Assembly (NCBI GenBank): GCA_014237715.1
Contig: JAAZZG010000003.1
Span: forward strand, 195,291-259,290
Length of the DNA: 64,000 bases
Reading direction: 5' to 3'
Source: Acidimicrobiales bacterium
Lineage (GTDB): Bacteria; Actinomycetota; Acidimicrobiia; Acidimicrobiales; MedAcidi-G1
The notes under the pieces were generated by a model, which saw nothing but the letters and a program-made list of their open reading frames with translations, was not told the origin of the DNA and searched no databases. Positions 8,662-17,131 of this stretch are shown one piece after another (within the stretch, counting starts at the first letter, position 1; the number at the start of each line of letters is the position of its first letter). The position numbers and the translations under genes are program-made.

Positions 8662-9264
8662 ATGACCGTCGCCGACGCACTTCGCGACCGGCGGTCCTGT
8701 CGTTCGTTCACTGATCAGCCGTTGGCTCCAGGCGTGGTGGACGGCCTCGTTGACCGGGCCCGACGAACCCCGACGGCCGGAAACTGTCAGGGCGTCGAGT
8801 TCCTGGTGCTCGAGAGTGGTGAGGCCGCCGCCTACTGGGACACCACCCTGTCTGCCGATCGTCGAGCCGACTTCCCGTGGCCCGGGCTGCTAGTCGCTCC
8901 GGCCCTCGTGGTGCCCTGGGGCGTTCCCGATCGCTATGTCGCCCGCTATGCCGAAGCCGACAAGGTCCGGACCGGGCTCGGCGAGTCGGCCGGAGACTGG
9001 TCAGTGCCCTATTGGTTGACTGATGCCGCCTTCGCCGCCATGGCTCTCCAGTTATTGGCCGTTGAAGAGGGGTTGGGGTGCTGCTTTTTCGGCCTGTTCG
9101 ACCACGAGGCAGCGGTGGCCGAACGATTCGGAGCGCCCGATGGGGCACGGGCCGTGGGCACTATCGCCATCGGCCATCCGGATCCGTCGGCTTTCCGGCC
9201 CAGTGGCTCGGTCGACCGTGGGCGTCGGCCCCTGGACGAGATACTCCATCGCGGTATGTGGTGA
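8662..9264 (+). CDS. Nitroreductase-family flavoprotein
   Basis: A 200-residue FMN-dependent oxidoreductase. The N-terminal RRSCRSF (9-15) is the usual FMN-phosphate contact (RRSxRxF), PTAGNCQG follows, and the C-terminal half has AAMALQLLAVEEGLGCCFFGLFD and a terminal IAIGHPD typical of the fold. Physiological substrates of this family are rarely predictable. The ATG at 8662 gives the family length; a longer open frame from 8395 overlaps the preceding gene and was rejected. Confidence 0.85.
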   Translation: MTVADALRDRRSCRSFTDQPLAPGVVDGLVDRARRTPTAGNCQGVEFLVLESGEAAAYWDTTLSADRRADFPWPGLLVAPALVVPWGVPDRYVARYAEADKVRTGLGESAGDWSVPYWLTDAAFAAMALQLLAVEEGLGCCFFGLFDHEAAVAERFGAPDGARAVGTIAIGHPDPSAFRPSGSVDRGRRPLDEILHRGMW

Positions 9265-9324
9265 CTCTTGATTCCGTGAACGGCTCCCGAAGAGCCCGGT
9301 AGCGACCGCTGATGGGCTGGCCGG

Positions 9325-9330
9325 TACCGT
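9325..9330 (+). promoter_or_regulatory. -10 box, leaderless promoter of the DUF35/thiolase pair
   Basis: TACCGT, six bases before the ATG at 9337. Confidence 0.5.
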
Positions 9331-9336
9331 CCGGCT

Positions 9337-9762
9337 ATGAGCGATGACACCGCCGGGGACGCCCCGGTCATTCCTGAGCGCCTACCCATAGTCGACTACC
9401 TGCAGTTGGGCGACGACCCTCATCTGCTGGCCAACGAGTGCACCAACTGCGGTGCCCGTTTCTTCGACAGGCGAAACGCTTGCGCAAAGTGCGGCAAGGC
9501 CGAGTTCGGCTCTGCCCGGGTAGCCGATGACGCTGTTCTGAAGTCCTTCAGCATCGTGCACCGAGCGGCGCCGGGTATTCCGGTGCCGTACGTCTCGGCG
9601 ATCGTCGAGACTGGCGACGGCACTTCCGTGCGGGCGAACGTAGTTGGTCTCGACGACCCGATGACCGCCGAACTGGGGATGAGCCTGGTGTTCACCACCT
9701 ACGGGTGTGGAACCGACGACAACGGGACCGAGTGCGTGGCCTTTGGCTACGCCTCGGTCTGA
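9337..9762 (+). CDS. DUF35-type zinc-ribbon and OB-fold protein
   Basis: A 141-residue protein with an N-terminal rubredoxin-like zinc ribbon (Cys35, Cys38, Cys49, Cys52 in CTNCG...CAKCG) followed by an OB-fold acyl-CoA-binding domain. Such proteins act as partners of thiolase-like enzymes, for example ChsH2 with the aldolase Ltp2 in actinobacterial steroid degradation, or the DUF35 scaffold of archaeal HMG-CoA synthase. The thiolase-like gene follows after 47 bases, so a two-subunit enzyme is likely. The start is supported by a leaderless -10 box. Confidence 0.85.
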   Translation: MSDDTAGDAPVIPERLPIVDYLQLGDDPHLLANECTNCGARFFDRRNACAKCGKAEFGSARVADDAVLKSFSIVHRAAPGIPVPYVSAIVETGDGTSVRANVVGLDDPMTAELGMSLVFTTYGCGTDDNGTECVAFGYASV

Positions 9763-9809
9763 CCGGTCTCCGGGACACACGAACGAGCCATACGAGCGAG
9801 CAGGAGTAG

Positions 9810-11009
9810 ATGATGAACGACGCAGTCTGGGTACTGGGAACGAGCATGACCCGATTCGGGCGGTATCCCGAACTTGATGCGGTGGACCTGGCGTCCAGAG
9901 CGTGTCTAGATGCGCTGGCTGACGGCGGGGTGACCATCCACGATATGGACGTAATGGGCGCCGGAACGCTGTTCCAGGCCCAGGCGGGCATGGGTCAACG
10001 GATCCAGAAGCAGATCGGGCAGACCGGGATCCCCGTGTTCAACGTGACTAACGCGTGTGCCACCGGAGCCACGGCCATCCGCACTGTCTATCTGGCCATC
10101 AAGGCCGGGGAGGCCCAGATGGGCCTGGCTGTTGGCGTGGAGCAGATGGGCAAGATGGGCCTGTTACGGGGCGGCGCCAAAGACGAAGCCAAGGTCTACG
10201 AGCCGGCGGGTCGCTACGGCGCCGTGGCGCCTATCGACGGCATTCTCGGCACCGAGACCATGCCGGGCGTTTTCGCCCAGGCCGGGATGGGGTACGCCTA
10301 CGAGAACGATGGGGTGGGCTTCGAGCAGTTCGCCAAGGTGGCCTACAAGAACCACCTGCACTCCACGCTGAACCCGCTGGCCCAGTACCGCAAGGAGTTC
10401 TCCATGGAGGAGATTATGGGCTCACCGGTACAGAGCTACCCCAACACCCTGCTCATGTGCTGCCCGACCGGTGATGGTGCAGCCGCCGCCGTGCTGGTAT
10501 CTGAGGAGCGGCTACGTTCGCTGCCGACCGAAGTTCAGAAGCGGGCCGTGAAGATCTCGGCCTCGGTACTGACCAGCGATCCGTGGGTGGAGAGCGGCCA
10601 GGTGCAGCCCGACGTCAACACGCTGACCCGTAACGCTGCCGCTCAGGCCTACGAGGCAGCCGGGGTCGGTCCGGAGGATCTCGATCTGGTCGAGCTCCAC
10701 GACTGCTTCGCCACCGCCGAGCTCATCCACTACGACAACCTCGGCCTATGCGAGCGGGGCGGGGCTGGTGACTTCATCGACTCCGGTGCGCCGTTTCGCG
10801 ACGGTCGGATTCCAGTGAACGTGTCGGGGGGCCTGATCTCCAAGGGGCACCCCATTGGGGCGACCGGGGTGGCCAACGTCTATGAGGTCACTACACACCT
10901 ACGCGGGGAGGCCGGCGACCGTCAGGTCGAAGGCGCGAAGGTGGGTCTGGCCCACGTGATCGGCCTTGGCTCAGCGTGCGGCATCCACATCCTCGAGAAG
11001 GCCGCCTGA
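9810..11009 (+). CDS. Thiolase-superfamily protein, SCP2-thiolase/Ltp type
   Basis: A 399-residue enzyme of the lipid-transfer-protein thiolase group. The nucleophilic cysteine lies in NACATGA (Cys83), followed by VELHDCFATAE, SKGHPIGATG (His347) and GSACGIHI (Cys390), so all three catalytic positions are present. Family members cleave or form C-C bonds of acyl-CoAs, either as thiolases or as retro-aldolases of steroid side chains. Pairing with the DUF35 gene makes the aldolase option reasonable. AGGAG at 9802-9806 is better spaced for the second ATG at 9813 than for the first at 9810, so the true start may be three bases later. Confidence 0.88.
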   Translation: MMNDAVWVLGTSMTRFGRYPELDAVDLASRACLDALADGGVTIHDMDVMGAGTLFQAQAGMGQRIQKQIGQTGIPVFNVTNACATGATAIRTVYLAIKAGEAQMGLAVGVEQMGKMGLLRGGAKDEAKVYEPAGRYGAVAPIDGILGTETMPGVFAQAGMGYAYENDGVGFEQFAKVAYKNHLHSTLNPLAQYRKEFSMEEIMGSPVQSYPNTLLMCCPTGDGAAAAVLVSEERLRSLPTEVQKRAVKISASVLTSDPWVESGQVQPDVNTLTRNAAAQAYEAAGVGPEDLDLVELHDCFATAELIHYDNLGLCERGGAGDFIDSGAPFRDGRIPVNVSGGLISKGHPIGATGVANVYEVTTHLRGEAGDRQVEGAKVGLAHVIGLGSACGIHILEKAA

Positions 11010-11045
11010 CCCGCCGGTCGAGTTTGAGGGTCCGGTCCGCCCCGG

Positions 11046-13052
11046 TCAGGACTGCTCGGCCAACGCAGCCCGTAGAGCGTCGGGAGTGTCGACAGGGGCC
11101 TTGCAGGCGAAGTTTCGACACACCCAGGCCCGGTCGCCATCTCGTCCCTCCCACATCGGACCACCGAACGGCTCGCCCCATGCCAGGACGACATTGGGTC
11201 GCCACGTGTCGGCCGCCGCGACCACCAGGTCGGGTCGATCGCCGGTCACCACGATCTCGGTGATCCCGGTGTGGAACAGGTCGGCGGCCCCCAGAAGGTG
11301 ACCGAACGCCGTGGGGTGGGCACCTACCTGCTCGCCCAGCAGTCTCAGCACGCCCTCGGCAGCCTCGTTGTAGCGGGCGTCGCCCACCAGAGCTCCGAGG
11401 CGCAGCAGAGCCACAGCGGCGAGGCTGTTGGCCGATGGTTGGGCGTTGTCCATCAGGTTCTTGGGGCGCCGAACCAGAGCCTCGGCGTCGTGCCCGGTGG
11501 AGTGGAACCCACCGTGGTCGACGTCCAGAAAACGGTCCAACAGCATGTCGGCGGTCGAAACGGCCATCTCGGTCCAGCGCGCTTCCCCCGAGGCCTCGCC
11601 GAGGCGGGTCAGGCCATCGACCATGGCAGCGTGGTCCTCCGCGTAGCCGAGCGTGTGGGCGCCGGCATCCGCTTGCCACGATCGCAGCCAACGTCCGTCG
11701 TCGCGACGGAGCGTCCGACACAGGAAGTCGGCGTTGGACCGTGCGGCATTGAGCCAGTCCTCCCGGCCCACGGCCATGGCCGCCTCTGAGAGCGTGGCCA
11801 GCATCAGACCGTTCCATTCGGTGAGGACCTTGTCGTCCAGCCCGGGACGGATCCGATGCTCCCGGCGGTCCAGCAGTGCCCGGCGGGCTTGTTCGACAGG
11901 TTCGGGTCGAACCAGGTCACCCCGGACGGGACGGTGGAGAATGTTCGCCCCCTCGAAGTTGCCCTGCCCGGTGACGCCGTACCACTCGATGGCTGACTCG
12001 GTCACACCTTGACCGAGGCCCTCGCAGACCTCTCGTATCTCGTCCTCAGACCAGACGTAGAAGGTCCCTTCGGCGCCTTCTGAATCGGCATCCTCGGCCG
12101 AGAAGAACCCACCGTCCGGATGGCGTAGGTCGGCCAACACGTAGTCGATGGTCTCGGTGGCTACCTGCAGCCATCTTTGGTGACCCAGAACCCGCCACCC
12201 GTGGAGGTAGGTCCGGGCCAGTAGGGCGTTGTCGTAGAGCATTTTTTCGAAGTGGGGGACCAGCCACCATGGGTCGACCGAATAGCGGGCGAAACCGCCG
12301 GCCAGCTGGTCGTACATGCCGCCCGAGGCCATGGCGTCCAGTGTGGTGGTGGCCACCTCGACGGCCCGTCGATCCGTGCGCCCGGCGGCATGGCGGGCCG
12401 ACATGTGTCGGAGCAGGGCCTCGAGACTCATGGCCTGCGGGAACTTAGGGGCGCCACCGAACCCCCCCCATTCATCGTCGTGCTGGTCGCTCAGGTGACC
12501 GACAGCGGTAGCCAGGGCGTCGGGTGGGGGGGGAGTCTCACCTGCGGGAAGATCGCCGTGACGGGCCATCGAGGCGGTGAGTCGGTCACCCAGACCGTCT
12601 AGGTCATCTCGTCGGATCGCCCACGCCTTGGTCACGGCATCCAGAACCTGGGGGAAGGACGGCATGCCGCCCCGGGGCTGGTCCGGCCAGTAGGTGCCGC
12701 CGTGGAACGGACGGCCGTCAGGATGGCAGAACACTGTCATGGGCCAGCCGCCCCGTCCGGTCAGAGCGGTTACGGCATCCATGTAGATCGAGTCGATGTC
12801 CGGACGTTCCTCCCGGTCGACTTTCACGTTCACGAAGCCGGCGTTCATCGTTGCCGCTATCTCAGTGTTCTCGAAGCACTCGTGGGCCATGACATGACAC
12901 CAGTGGCAGGCTGAGTACCCCACGCTCAACAGGATGGGGACGTCACGTTCGGCGGCCGCTGCTATGGCCTCCGGACCCCACGGATACCAATCCACCGGAT
13001 TGTCAGCGTGTTGGCGGAGGTAGGGACTGGACTGGCCAGCGAGGAGGTTCAC
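11046..13052 (-). CDS. YyaL/SPATS20-family thioredoxin-domain protein
   Basis: A 668-residue protein, the usual length for this family. The N-terminal thioredoxin-like domain has a CxxC motif in YSACHWCHVM (Cys49, Cys52). The rest is an alpha/alpha six-barrel resembling N-acylglucosamine 2-epimerases (EKMLYDNALLARTYLHGW, DNAQPSANSLAA). The role is not established; a thiol-dependent function is inferred. The GTG start at 13052 has a TAGCGT -10 box seven bases upstream. It converges on the thiolase gene, with 36 bases between stops, and diverges from menA. Confidence 0.88.
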   Translation of the reverse strand: MNLLAGQSSPYLRQHADNPVDWYPWGPEAIAAAAERDVPILLSVGYSACHWCHVMAHECFENTEIAATMNAGFVNVKVDREERPDIDSIYMDAVTALTGRGGWPMTVFCHPDGRPFHGGTYWPDQPRGGMPSFPQVLDAVTKAWAIRRDDLDGLGDRLTASMARHGDLPAGETPPPPDALATAVGHLSDQHDDEWGGFGGAPKFPQAMSLEALLRHMSARHAAGRTDRRAVEVATTTLDAMASGGMYDQLAGGFARYSVDPWWLVPHFEKMLYDNALLARTYLHGWRVLGHQRWLQVATETIDYVLADLRHPDGGFFSAEDADSEGAEGTFYVWSEDEIREVCEGLGQGVTESAIEWYGVTGQGNFEGANILHRPVRGDLVRPEPVEQARRALLDRREHRIRPGLDDKVLTEWNGLMLATLSEAAMAVGREDWLNAARSNADFLCRTLRRDDGRWLRSWQADAGAHTLGYAEDHAAMVDGLTRLGEASGEARWTEMAVSTADMLLDRFLDVDHGGFHSTGHDAEALVRRPKNLMDNAQPSANSLAAVALLRLGALVGDARYNEAAEGVLRLLGEQVGAHPTAFGHLLGAADLFHTGITEIVVTGDRPDLVVAAADTWRPNVVLAWGEPFGGPMWEGRDGDRAWVCRNFACKAPVDTPDALRAALAEQS

Positions 13053-13059
13053 CCGGATG

Positions 13060-13065
13060 ACGCTA
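13060..13065 (-). promoter_or_regulatory. -10 box, leaderless promoter of the YyaL-type gene
   Basis: TAGCGT on the minus strand, seven bases before the GTG start at 13052. Confidence 0.5.
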
Positions 13066-13117
13066 CCGACGGTGTGGGGTGGAGGTCGCCGGTGTCCGGT
13101 GCCGGCAGACTGGTCCC

Positions 13118-13981
13118 ATGAACCGGTGGATCCTTGGGGCGCGACCTCGCACCCTGCCTGCGGCGGTAGTGCCCGTGTTGGTCGGGACCGCCGTGGCCGC
13201 CGGTTCGGGGATCATCTGGTGGAGAGCTGCCGCCGCACTGGTGGTAGCCCTCGCCCTGCAGGTGGCCACGAACTACGCCAACGACCTGTCCGACGGTGTG
13301 CGAGGTACTGACGGGCCCCAACGCGTCGGCCCGGCTCGGCTGGTCGGTTCAGGTCTCGCCGGCGCCACTGAGGTACGTCTGGCCATGCTGGTCGCCTTCG
13401 GGGTGGCTGCGGTGGCCGGTCTGGCCCTGGCCGTTGCCGTGACACCGTGGCTACTGCTGGTCGGTGCAGCATCCATTGCTGCCGGCTGGCTCTACACCGG
13501 TGGCCCCCGACCCTACGGCTACCTCGGATTGGGTGAGGTGTTCGTCTTCGTGTTCTTCGGACTAGTGGCCACCGTGGGCAGCGTCTACGTCCACCAGCAG
13601 GAGGTTCCGGCTCTGGTCTGGCCGGCGGCCGTAGCCGTGGGATTTCTGGCTTGTTCGCTGCTGGTAGTCAACAACCTGCGCGATCGACCGACTGATGCCG
13701 AATCCGGCAAGCGGACCCTCGCCGTCCGTATGGGGGACCGGCCGACCCGGATCCTCTACGTGGTGTTGATCGACGGGGCGCTCATCGTGGGTTCTCTGTG
13801 CGCCGTCTCGAGGCCGTGGGCCATACTGGTGCTGGGGGCCGGCGTGGTGGCCGGTCCGGCGGTGCGGCGGGTGCTGGCCGATGCCGAAGGGCCCGACCTG
13901 ATCGACGTGCTGGGTCGCACGGGTCGCACCCAACTGGTGGCCGGTGCACTCCTGACCTTGGGACTCGTTCTGTCGGTCTGA
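13118..13981 (+). CDS. menA: 1,4-dihydroxy-2-naphthoate polyprenyltransferase
   Basis: A 287-residue membrane enzyme of the UbiA superfamily with about eight hydrophobic helices. It attaches the prenyl chain to 1,4-dihydroxy-2-naphthoate to give demethylmenaquinone. The two Asp-rich motifs are [14 protein letters not shown] and [22 protein letters not shown], the latter specific for MenA. The ATG at 13118 fits the family; a frame open from 13079 adds a polar leader with no support. menG, the next enzyme of the pathway, is encoded convergently just downstream. Confidence 0.92.
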   Translation: MNRWILGARPRTLPAAVVPVLVGTAVAAGSGIIWWRAAAALVVALALQVATNYANDLSDGVRGTDGPQRVGPARLVGSGLAGATEVRLAMLVAFGVAAVAGLALAVAVTPWLLLVGAASIAAGWLYTGGPRPYGYLGLGEVFVFVFFGLVATVGSVYVHQQEVPALVWPAAVAVGFLACSLLVVNNLRDRPTDAESGKRTLAVRMGDRPTRILYVVLIDGALIVGSLCAVSRPWAILVLGAGVVAGPAVRRVLADAEGPDLIDVLGRTGRTQLVAGALLTLGLVLSV

Positions 13982-13989
13982 CGAGATCT

Positions 13990-14008
13990 GTCGCCTCCGG
14001 TCGGCGAC
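13990..14008 (+). terminator. Hairpin between convergent menA and menG
   Basis: A six-base stem (GTCGCC/GGCGAC) with a seven-base loop in the 42-base convergent gap. There is no T tract, so this is weak. Confidence 0.35.
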
Positions 14009-14023
14009 GTCCTGGCTTGTCGG

Positions 14024-14755
14024 TCAGGTTCGCGTGGCGGTCAGTAGTTGGGCGATGCCGCCACTGCACCGGTCCTTAACTAACTCGGTAAATCCCGCCG
14101 CAGCGATGGTGGCCAGAAGCTTGTCTTCGGGAGGCAGGTAGGCCACCGATCGAGGTAGGTAGCGGTAGGCATCCCGGTTGGAAAACACCCCGCCCACCAA
14201 TGGCACGACCCGACCGAAGTACACCCCGTGGCCGATTCGCAGCACCGGGTTTCGGGGTCGGTCAACCTCCAGTAGGGCGATCCGGCCGCCCGGGCGAAGC
14301 ACTCTGGCCAGCTCGGCCAGGAACGGTTCAAGACTGGTGAAGTTCCGGAGAGCGAATCCGCACGTGACCCCGTCTATAGATCCGTCGGCGGCCGGTAGGC
14401 GCAGCGCGTCGGCGTGAACGAGAGGCGCATCGGTCCGGGCGGCGGCCAGCATTCCCCACGACAGGTCCATTCCAATGGGGCGGTGGCCCGCGTTGGACAG
14501 GTCACGGCAGAGGTCGCCGGTCCCGCAGGCCAAGTCCAGGACGGTCGAGGAGTCCGGAAGAGAGAGGCGCCGCACTGTCCGCTTTCGCCAACGCACGTCC
14601 AGGCGAAACGTCATAATCCGGTTTACCAAGTCGTACCGAGGGGCAATGGCATCGAACATGGAGCGCACCGCGGTGGCCTTAGCGTCCCCGGTAGGGAGGG
14701 GTGCGCCGGGGTTGGGAATGCGGCTGGTGTCAGGGAAGCGGCTTGGGTCGCTCAT
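14024..14755 (-). CDS. menG: Demethylmenaquinone methyltransferase
   Basis: A 243-residue class I SAM methyltransferase of the UbiE/MenG family, the last step of menaquinone synthesis. Visible are SMFDAIAPRYDLVNRIMTF, the SAM-binding loop VLDLACGTGDL, FALRNF and the late motif of UbiE enzymes (LPRSVAYLPP). The ATG at 14755 gives the normal N-terminus; upstream in-frame sequence to 15010 overlaps the membrane-protein gene and was rejected. It is the last gene of the operon mshD-rlmN-membrane protein-menG. Confidence 0.93.
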   Translation of the reverse strand: MSDPSRFPDTSRIPNPGAPLPTGDAKATAVRSMFDAIAPRYDLVNRIMTFRLDVRWRKRTVRRLSLPDSSTVLDLACGTGDLCRDLSNAGHRPIGMDLSWGMLAAARTDAPLVHADALRLPAADGSIDGVTCGFALRNFTSLEPFLAELARVLRPGGRIALLEVDRPRNPVLRIGHGVYFGRVVPLVGGVFSNRDAYRYLPRSVAYLPPEDKLLATIAAAGFTELVKDRCSGGIAQLLTATRT

Positions 14756-14811
14756 GTCGTCTGGGGAGGGGTCCTTGGGGGCGAACTCGACGGTACGTCC
14801 GTCAGCTGTGC

Positions 14812-15147
14812 TCAGTTGAACCAGATCTTCTGGTGTTCCCGGCTCTGAGGATGGATCAGCAGGGCCAGCAGCACAACGGGAAACAGCAGAGCAAAGGCCA
14901 GGGCCATCGGATTGCCGAACCCGTACCAGGTGAGGCGGATAAGCACGGCCGCTACAGCGGTACCCACGCCGAGACGCCAACCCCAGCGCTTGTCGTTGGC
15001 GATGGCCCATGCCGCTGGGAACATGGCGATACCGACCAGGAACAGCGTCTGGCCTCGGACGAGGTTGAAGATGCCTTCGATGTACAACAGCATCGTGGCC
15101 GAAGCCAGCGTCTGCGGGTGCATGCGGTTGATCCAGCGACGTTCCAC
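14812..15147 (-). CDS. Small membrane protein of unknown function
   Basis: A 111-residue protein with three to four hydrophobic segments (near residues 15-33, 34-48, 58-75 and 80-98) and a short polar tail (HPQSREHQKIWFN). I do not recognise the family. The GTG start lies 12 bases after the rlmN stop and menG follows 56 bases later, so it is part of that operon. Membrane location and co-expression with menaquinone synthesis are all that can be said. Confidence 0.75.
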   Translation of the reverse strand: MERRWINRMHPQTLASATMLLYIEGIFNLVRGQTLFLVGIAMFPAAWAIANDKRWGWRLGVGTAVAAVLIRLTWYGFGNPMALAFALLFPVVLLALLIHPQSREHQKIWFN

Positions 15148-15159
15148 GTAGCCAGTCTG

Positions 15160-16335
15160 TCAGCGGCTCGACCCGTTACCTCGACGTCGGGGTGCTGCGA
15201 CCGGCACCGACCCTTCGGCGTTCACGCTGTCAGCGTTCGCCCGCTCGGCTCGTAATTGCCCGCAGGCAGCGTCGATCTCGGTGCCGCGGGTCCGGCGGAT
15301 GGTGGCATTGCCGCCCCGGGCGTTCACCTCGTCGGCGAACTCCCGAACCCGGGCAGGCGAGGATCCGCGTGTCGGCCATCCGGGCGTCGGATTGAGTGGG
15401 ATGAGGTTCACATGGGCGCCCAGTGGACGGGCGTAGTCGGCCAGTCGGGCAGCGTCCTCCGGCCTGTCGTTGACGTTGTCGATGAGGGCCCACTCGAAGG
15501 AGAGGCGCCGACCGGTGGCGGTGACGTGCGCTTGGCAGGCATCGGCCAGTTCAGCCAACGGGTAGCGCCGATTCAACGGGACCAACTCGTCGCGCAGGTC
15601 GTCGTCCGCCGCATGCAACGACACCGCCAGGTTCACTGGCAGCCCCTCGGTGGCCATTCGACGGATGCCGGGCACCACGCCGACCGTCGAGATGGTGAGG
15701 TGGCGCGCCGACAGCCCGAGGTCGCCATGGAGGCGCTGGACGGCCGCCCACGTTCGGTCATAGTTGGCCAGCGGCTCACCCATGCCCATGAAGACCACGT
15801 TGGAGACCCGGCGGTTGCCGGCTTCGACCTGGGCCCGCACAACCTGTTCTACGATCTCGCCGGTCGAGAGGTGGCGGTCGAAGCCCATCTGGCCGGTAGC
15901 GCAGAAGCCGCACGCCATGGCGCATCCGGCCTGAGTGCTGACACACACCGTGGAACGGTCCTTGTAGTGCATGAGCACCGTCTCGATGAGTGATCCGTCG
16001 GCCAGACGCCACAGCCACTTGACGGTGTCGCCGCCGTCACCCACCGACCGGGTGTCCTCAGTGAGAGCGGGGGGAAGGAGATCGGCCAGGGGGCCGCGGA
16101 GGGCCTTGGGAAGCGTGGAGACGTCCTCTGGGCCGATGAGGTCGCGGTACAGGCCCTGCCAGAGCTGGTCGACGCGGTAGGTGGGGAGCGCAGTGCCGGT
16201 GGTTTCGCCTACTTCGGCGACGAGTGCGTCCAGTCCGGCCCGGTCGGGGTCGTAGCGGCTAGGAGAGAGCCCTCTAGGGGGACCGACTGCTGAAGAGTCG
16301 GTCTCCGGAGCGTCACTTGCCGGGGAACAGGTCAC
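15160..16335 (-). CDS. rlmN: Dual-specificity 23S rRNA/tRNA adenine C2-methyltransferase
   Basis: A 391-residue radical SAM enzyme that methylates A2503 of 23S rRNA and A37 of some tRNAs. The Fe-S cluster motif CxxxCxxC is at Cys138, Cys142 and Cys145. The two mechanistic cysteines are Cys131 (VCVSTQ) and Cys358 (IDAACGQL). GMGEPLANYD is the usual GGEP-like motif. Both termini are somewhat longer than in E. coli. The GTG start overlaps the mshD stop (GTGA), showing translational coupling. Confidence 0.95.
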   Translation of the reverse strand: MTCSPASDAPETDSSAVGPPRGLSPSRYDPDRAGLDALVAEVGETTGTALPTYRVDQLWQGLYRDLIGPEDVSTLPKALRGPLADLLPPALTEDTRSVGDGGDTVKWLWRLADGSLIETVLMHYKDRSTVCVSTQAGCAMACGFCATGQMGFDRHLSTGEIVEQVVRAQVEAGNRRVSNVVFMGMGEPLANYDRTWAAVQRLHGDLGLSARHLTISTVGVVPGIRRMATEGLPVNLAVSLHAADDDLRDELVPLNRRYPLAELADACQAHVTATGRRLSFEWALIDNVNDRPEDAARLADYARPLGAHVNLIPLNPTPGWPTRGSSPARVREFADEVNARGGNATIRRTRGTEIDAACGQLRAERANADSVNAEGSVPVAAPRRRGNGSSR

Positions 16336-17105
16336 CGGACGATGCGTTGGTAGGCCCGACTGGTGAACTCGCGATCGAAGCCGAGCGCCCCGTACATCTT
16401 GCGGGCCGGCTTGTTGTCCGACTCCACGTAGAGGATGGCCTGGCGTAGGCCTTGACTCGCCAGGTAGGCCAGACCGGCCAACGAGAGTTCGCGACCAAGG
16501 CCCCGACCGTGATGCTCGGGGTCTACGGCAATGGCGTAAATTTCTCCGAGCGCCGGCTTCTCATCGGTGTGGACCTTGGTCCAGCAGAATCCGATAATCG
16601 ACTCGTTCCCGTCGTCATCCGTTTCCTCGAGGATCAGGAAGCCCTCGGGGTCATACCAGGACTCAGCCTGTTTGGCGGCCAGGTCTTCAGGGGTCATATC
16701 GCCCTGTTCGGGATGCCAGTCGAAAGCCTTGTTGTTGCACTCGATGAATGCCTCGGCGTCCTCGGGGCGAAAGGCCCGCACGACCAGGTCGGTGGGCAGT
16801 GCCGGTAGCTGCCTTCGCAGGCGCAGGAGGTCGCGGTAGGGCACGAAGCCGGCCCGGGTGGGGACCTCATCGCTGCGCTCGTCTACCCGTTCGATCCAGT
16901 ATTCGAGTCGTCCGCCACCCTCGATCACCACGGCCTGGGTGGCGGCTTCCAGCAGACGACGCCCACGGTCGTCGTTGGTGCCCCGCTCGTCGGACGGGTC
17001 GCCGGGAGCTGCGGGTTCGGAGATGTTGAGTTCGACGAGCCAGCGTTCCGGGTCACCGGAGAGGCTGGCGGTATCGGTTCCGTCCGTGACGGTCCACCGG
17101 TCCAT
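16332..17105 (-). CDS. mshD: Mycothiol synthase (acetyl-CoA:Cys-GlcN-Ins acetyltransferase)
   Basis: A 257-residue enzyme with two tandem GNAT domains that performs the last step of mycothiol synthesis, the main actinobacterial thiol. The C-terminal domain shows the MshD signature ECNNKAFDWHPEQGDMT, then the acetyl-CoA loop VDPEHHGRGLGREL and the end ALGFDREFTSRAYQR. The ATG at 17105 sits eight bases downstream of a TAGCCT -10 box on the minus strand. A longer open frame from 17150 would run into the divergent nth gene. It supports an actinobacterial host. Confidence 0.93.
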   Translation of the reverse strand: MDRWTVTDGTDTASLSGDPERWLVELNISEPAAPGDPSDERGTNDDRGRRLLEAATQAVVIEGGGRLEYWIERVDERSDEVPTRAGFVPYRDLLRLRRQLPALPTDLVVRAFRPEDAEAFIECNNKAFDWHPEQGDMTPEDLAAKQAESWYDPEGFLILEETDDDGNESIIGFCWTKVHTDEKPALGEIYAIAVDPEHHGRGLGRELSLAGLAYLASQGLRQAILYVESDNKPARKMYGALGFDREFTSRAYQRIVR

Positions 17106-17113
17106 GGTCGCTG

Positions 17114-17119
17114 AGGCTA
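17114..17119 (-). promoter_or_regulatory. -10 box of mshD, overlapping the nth -10 box
   Basis: TAGCCT on the minus strand, eight bases before the mshD ATG. Its first two bases lie opposite the TA of the nth -10 box. Confidence 0.6.
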
Positions 17120-17123
17120 CCGT
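17118..17123 (+). promoter_or_regulatory. -10 box of nth, overlapping the mshD -10 box
   Basis: TACCGT, eight bases before the nth GTG at 17132. Confidence 0.6.
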
Positions 17124-17131
17124 CGCCCTTC

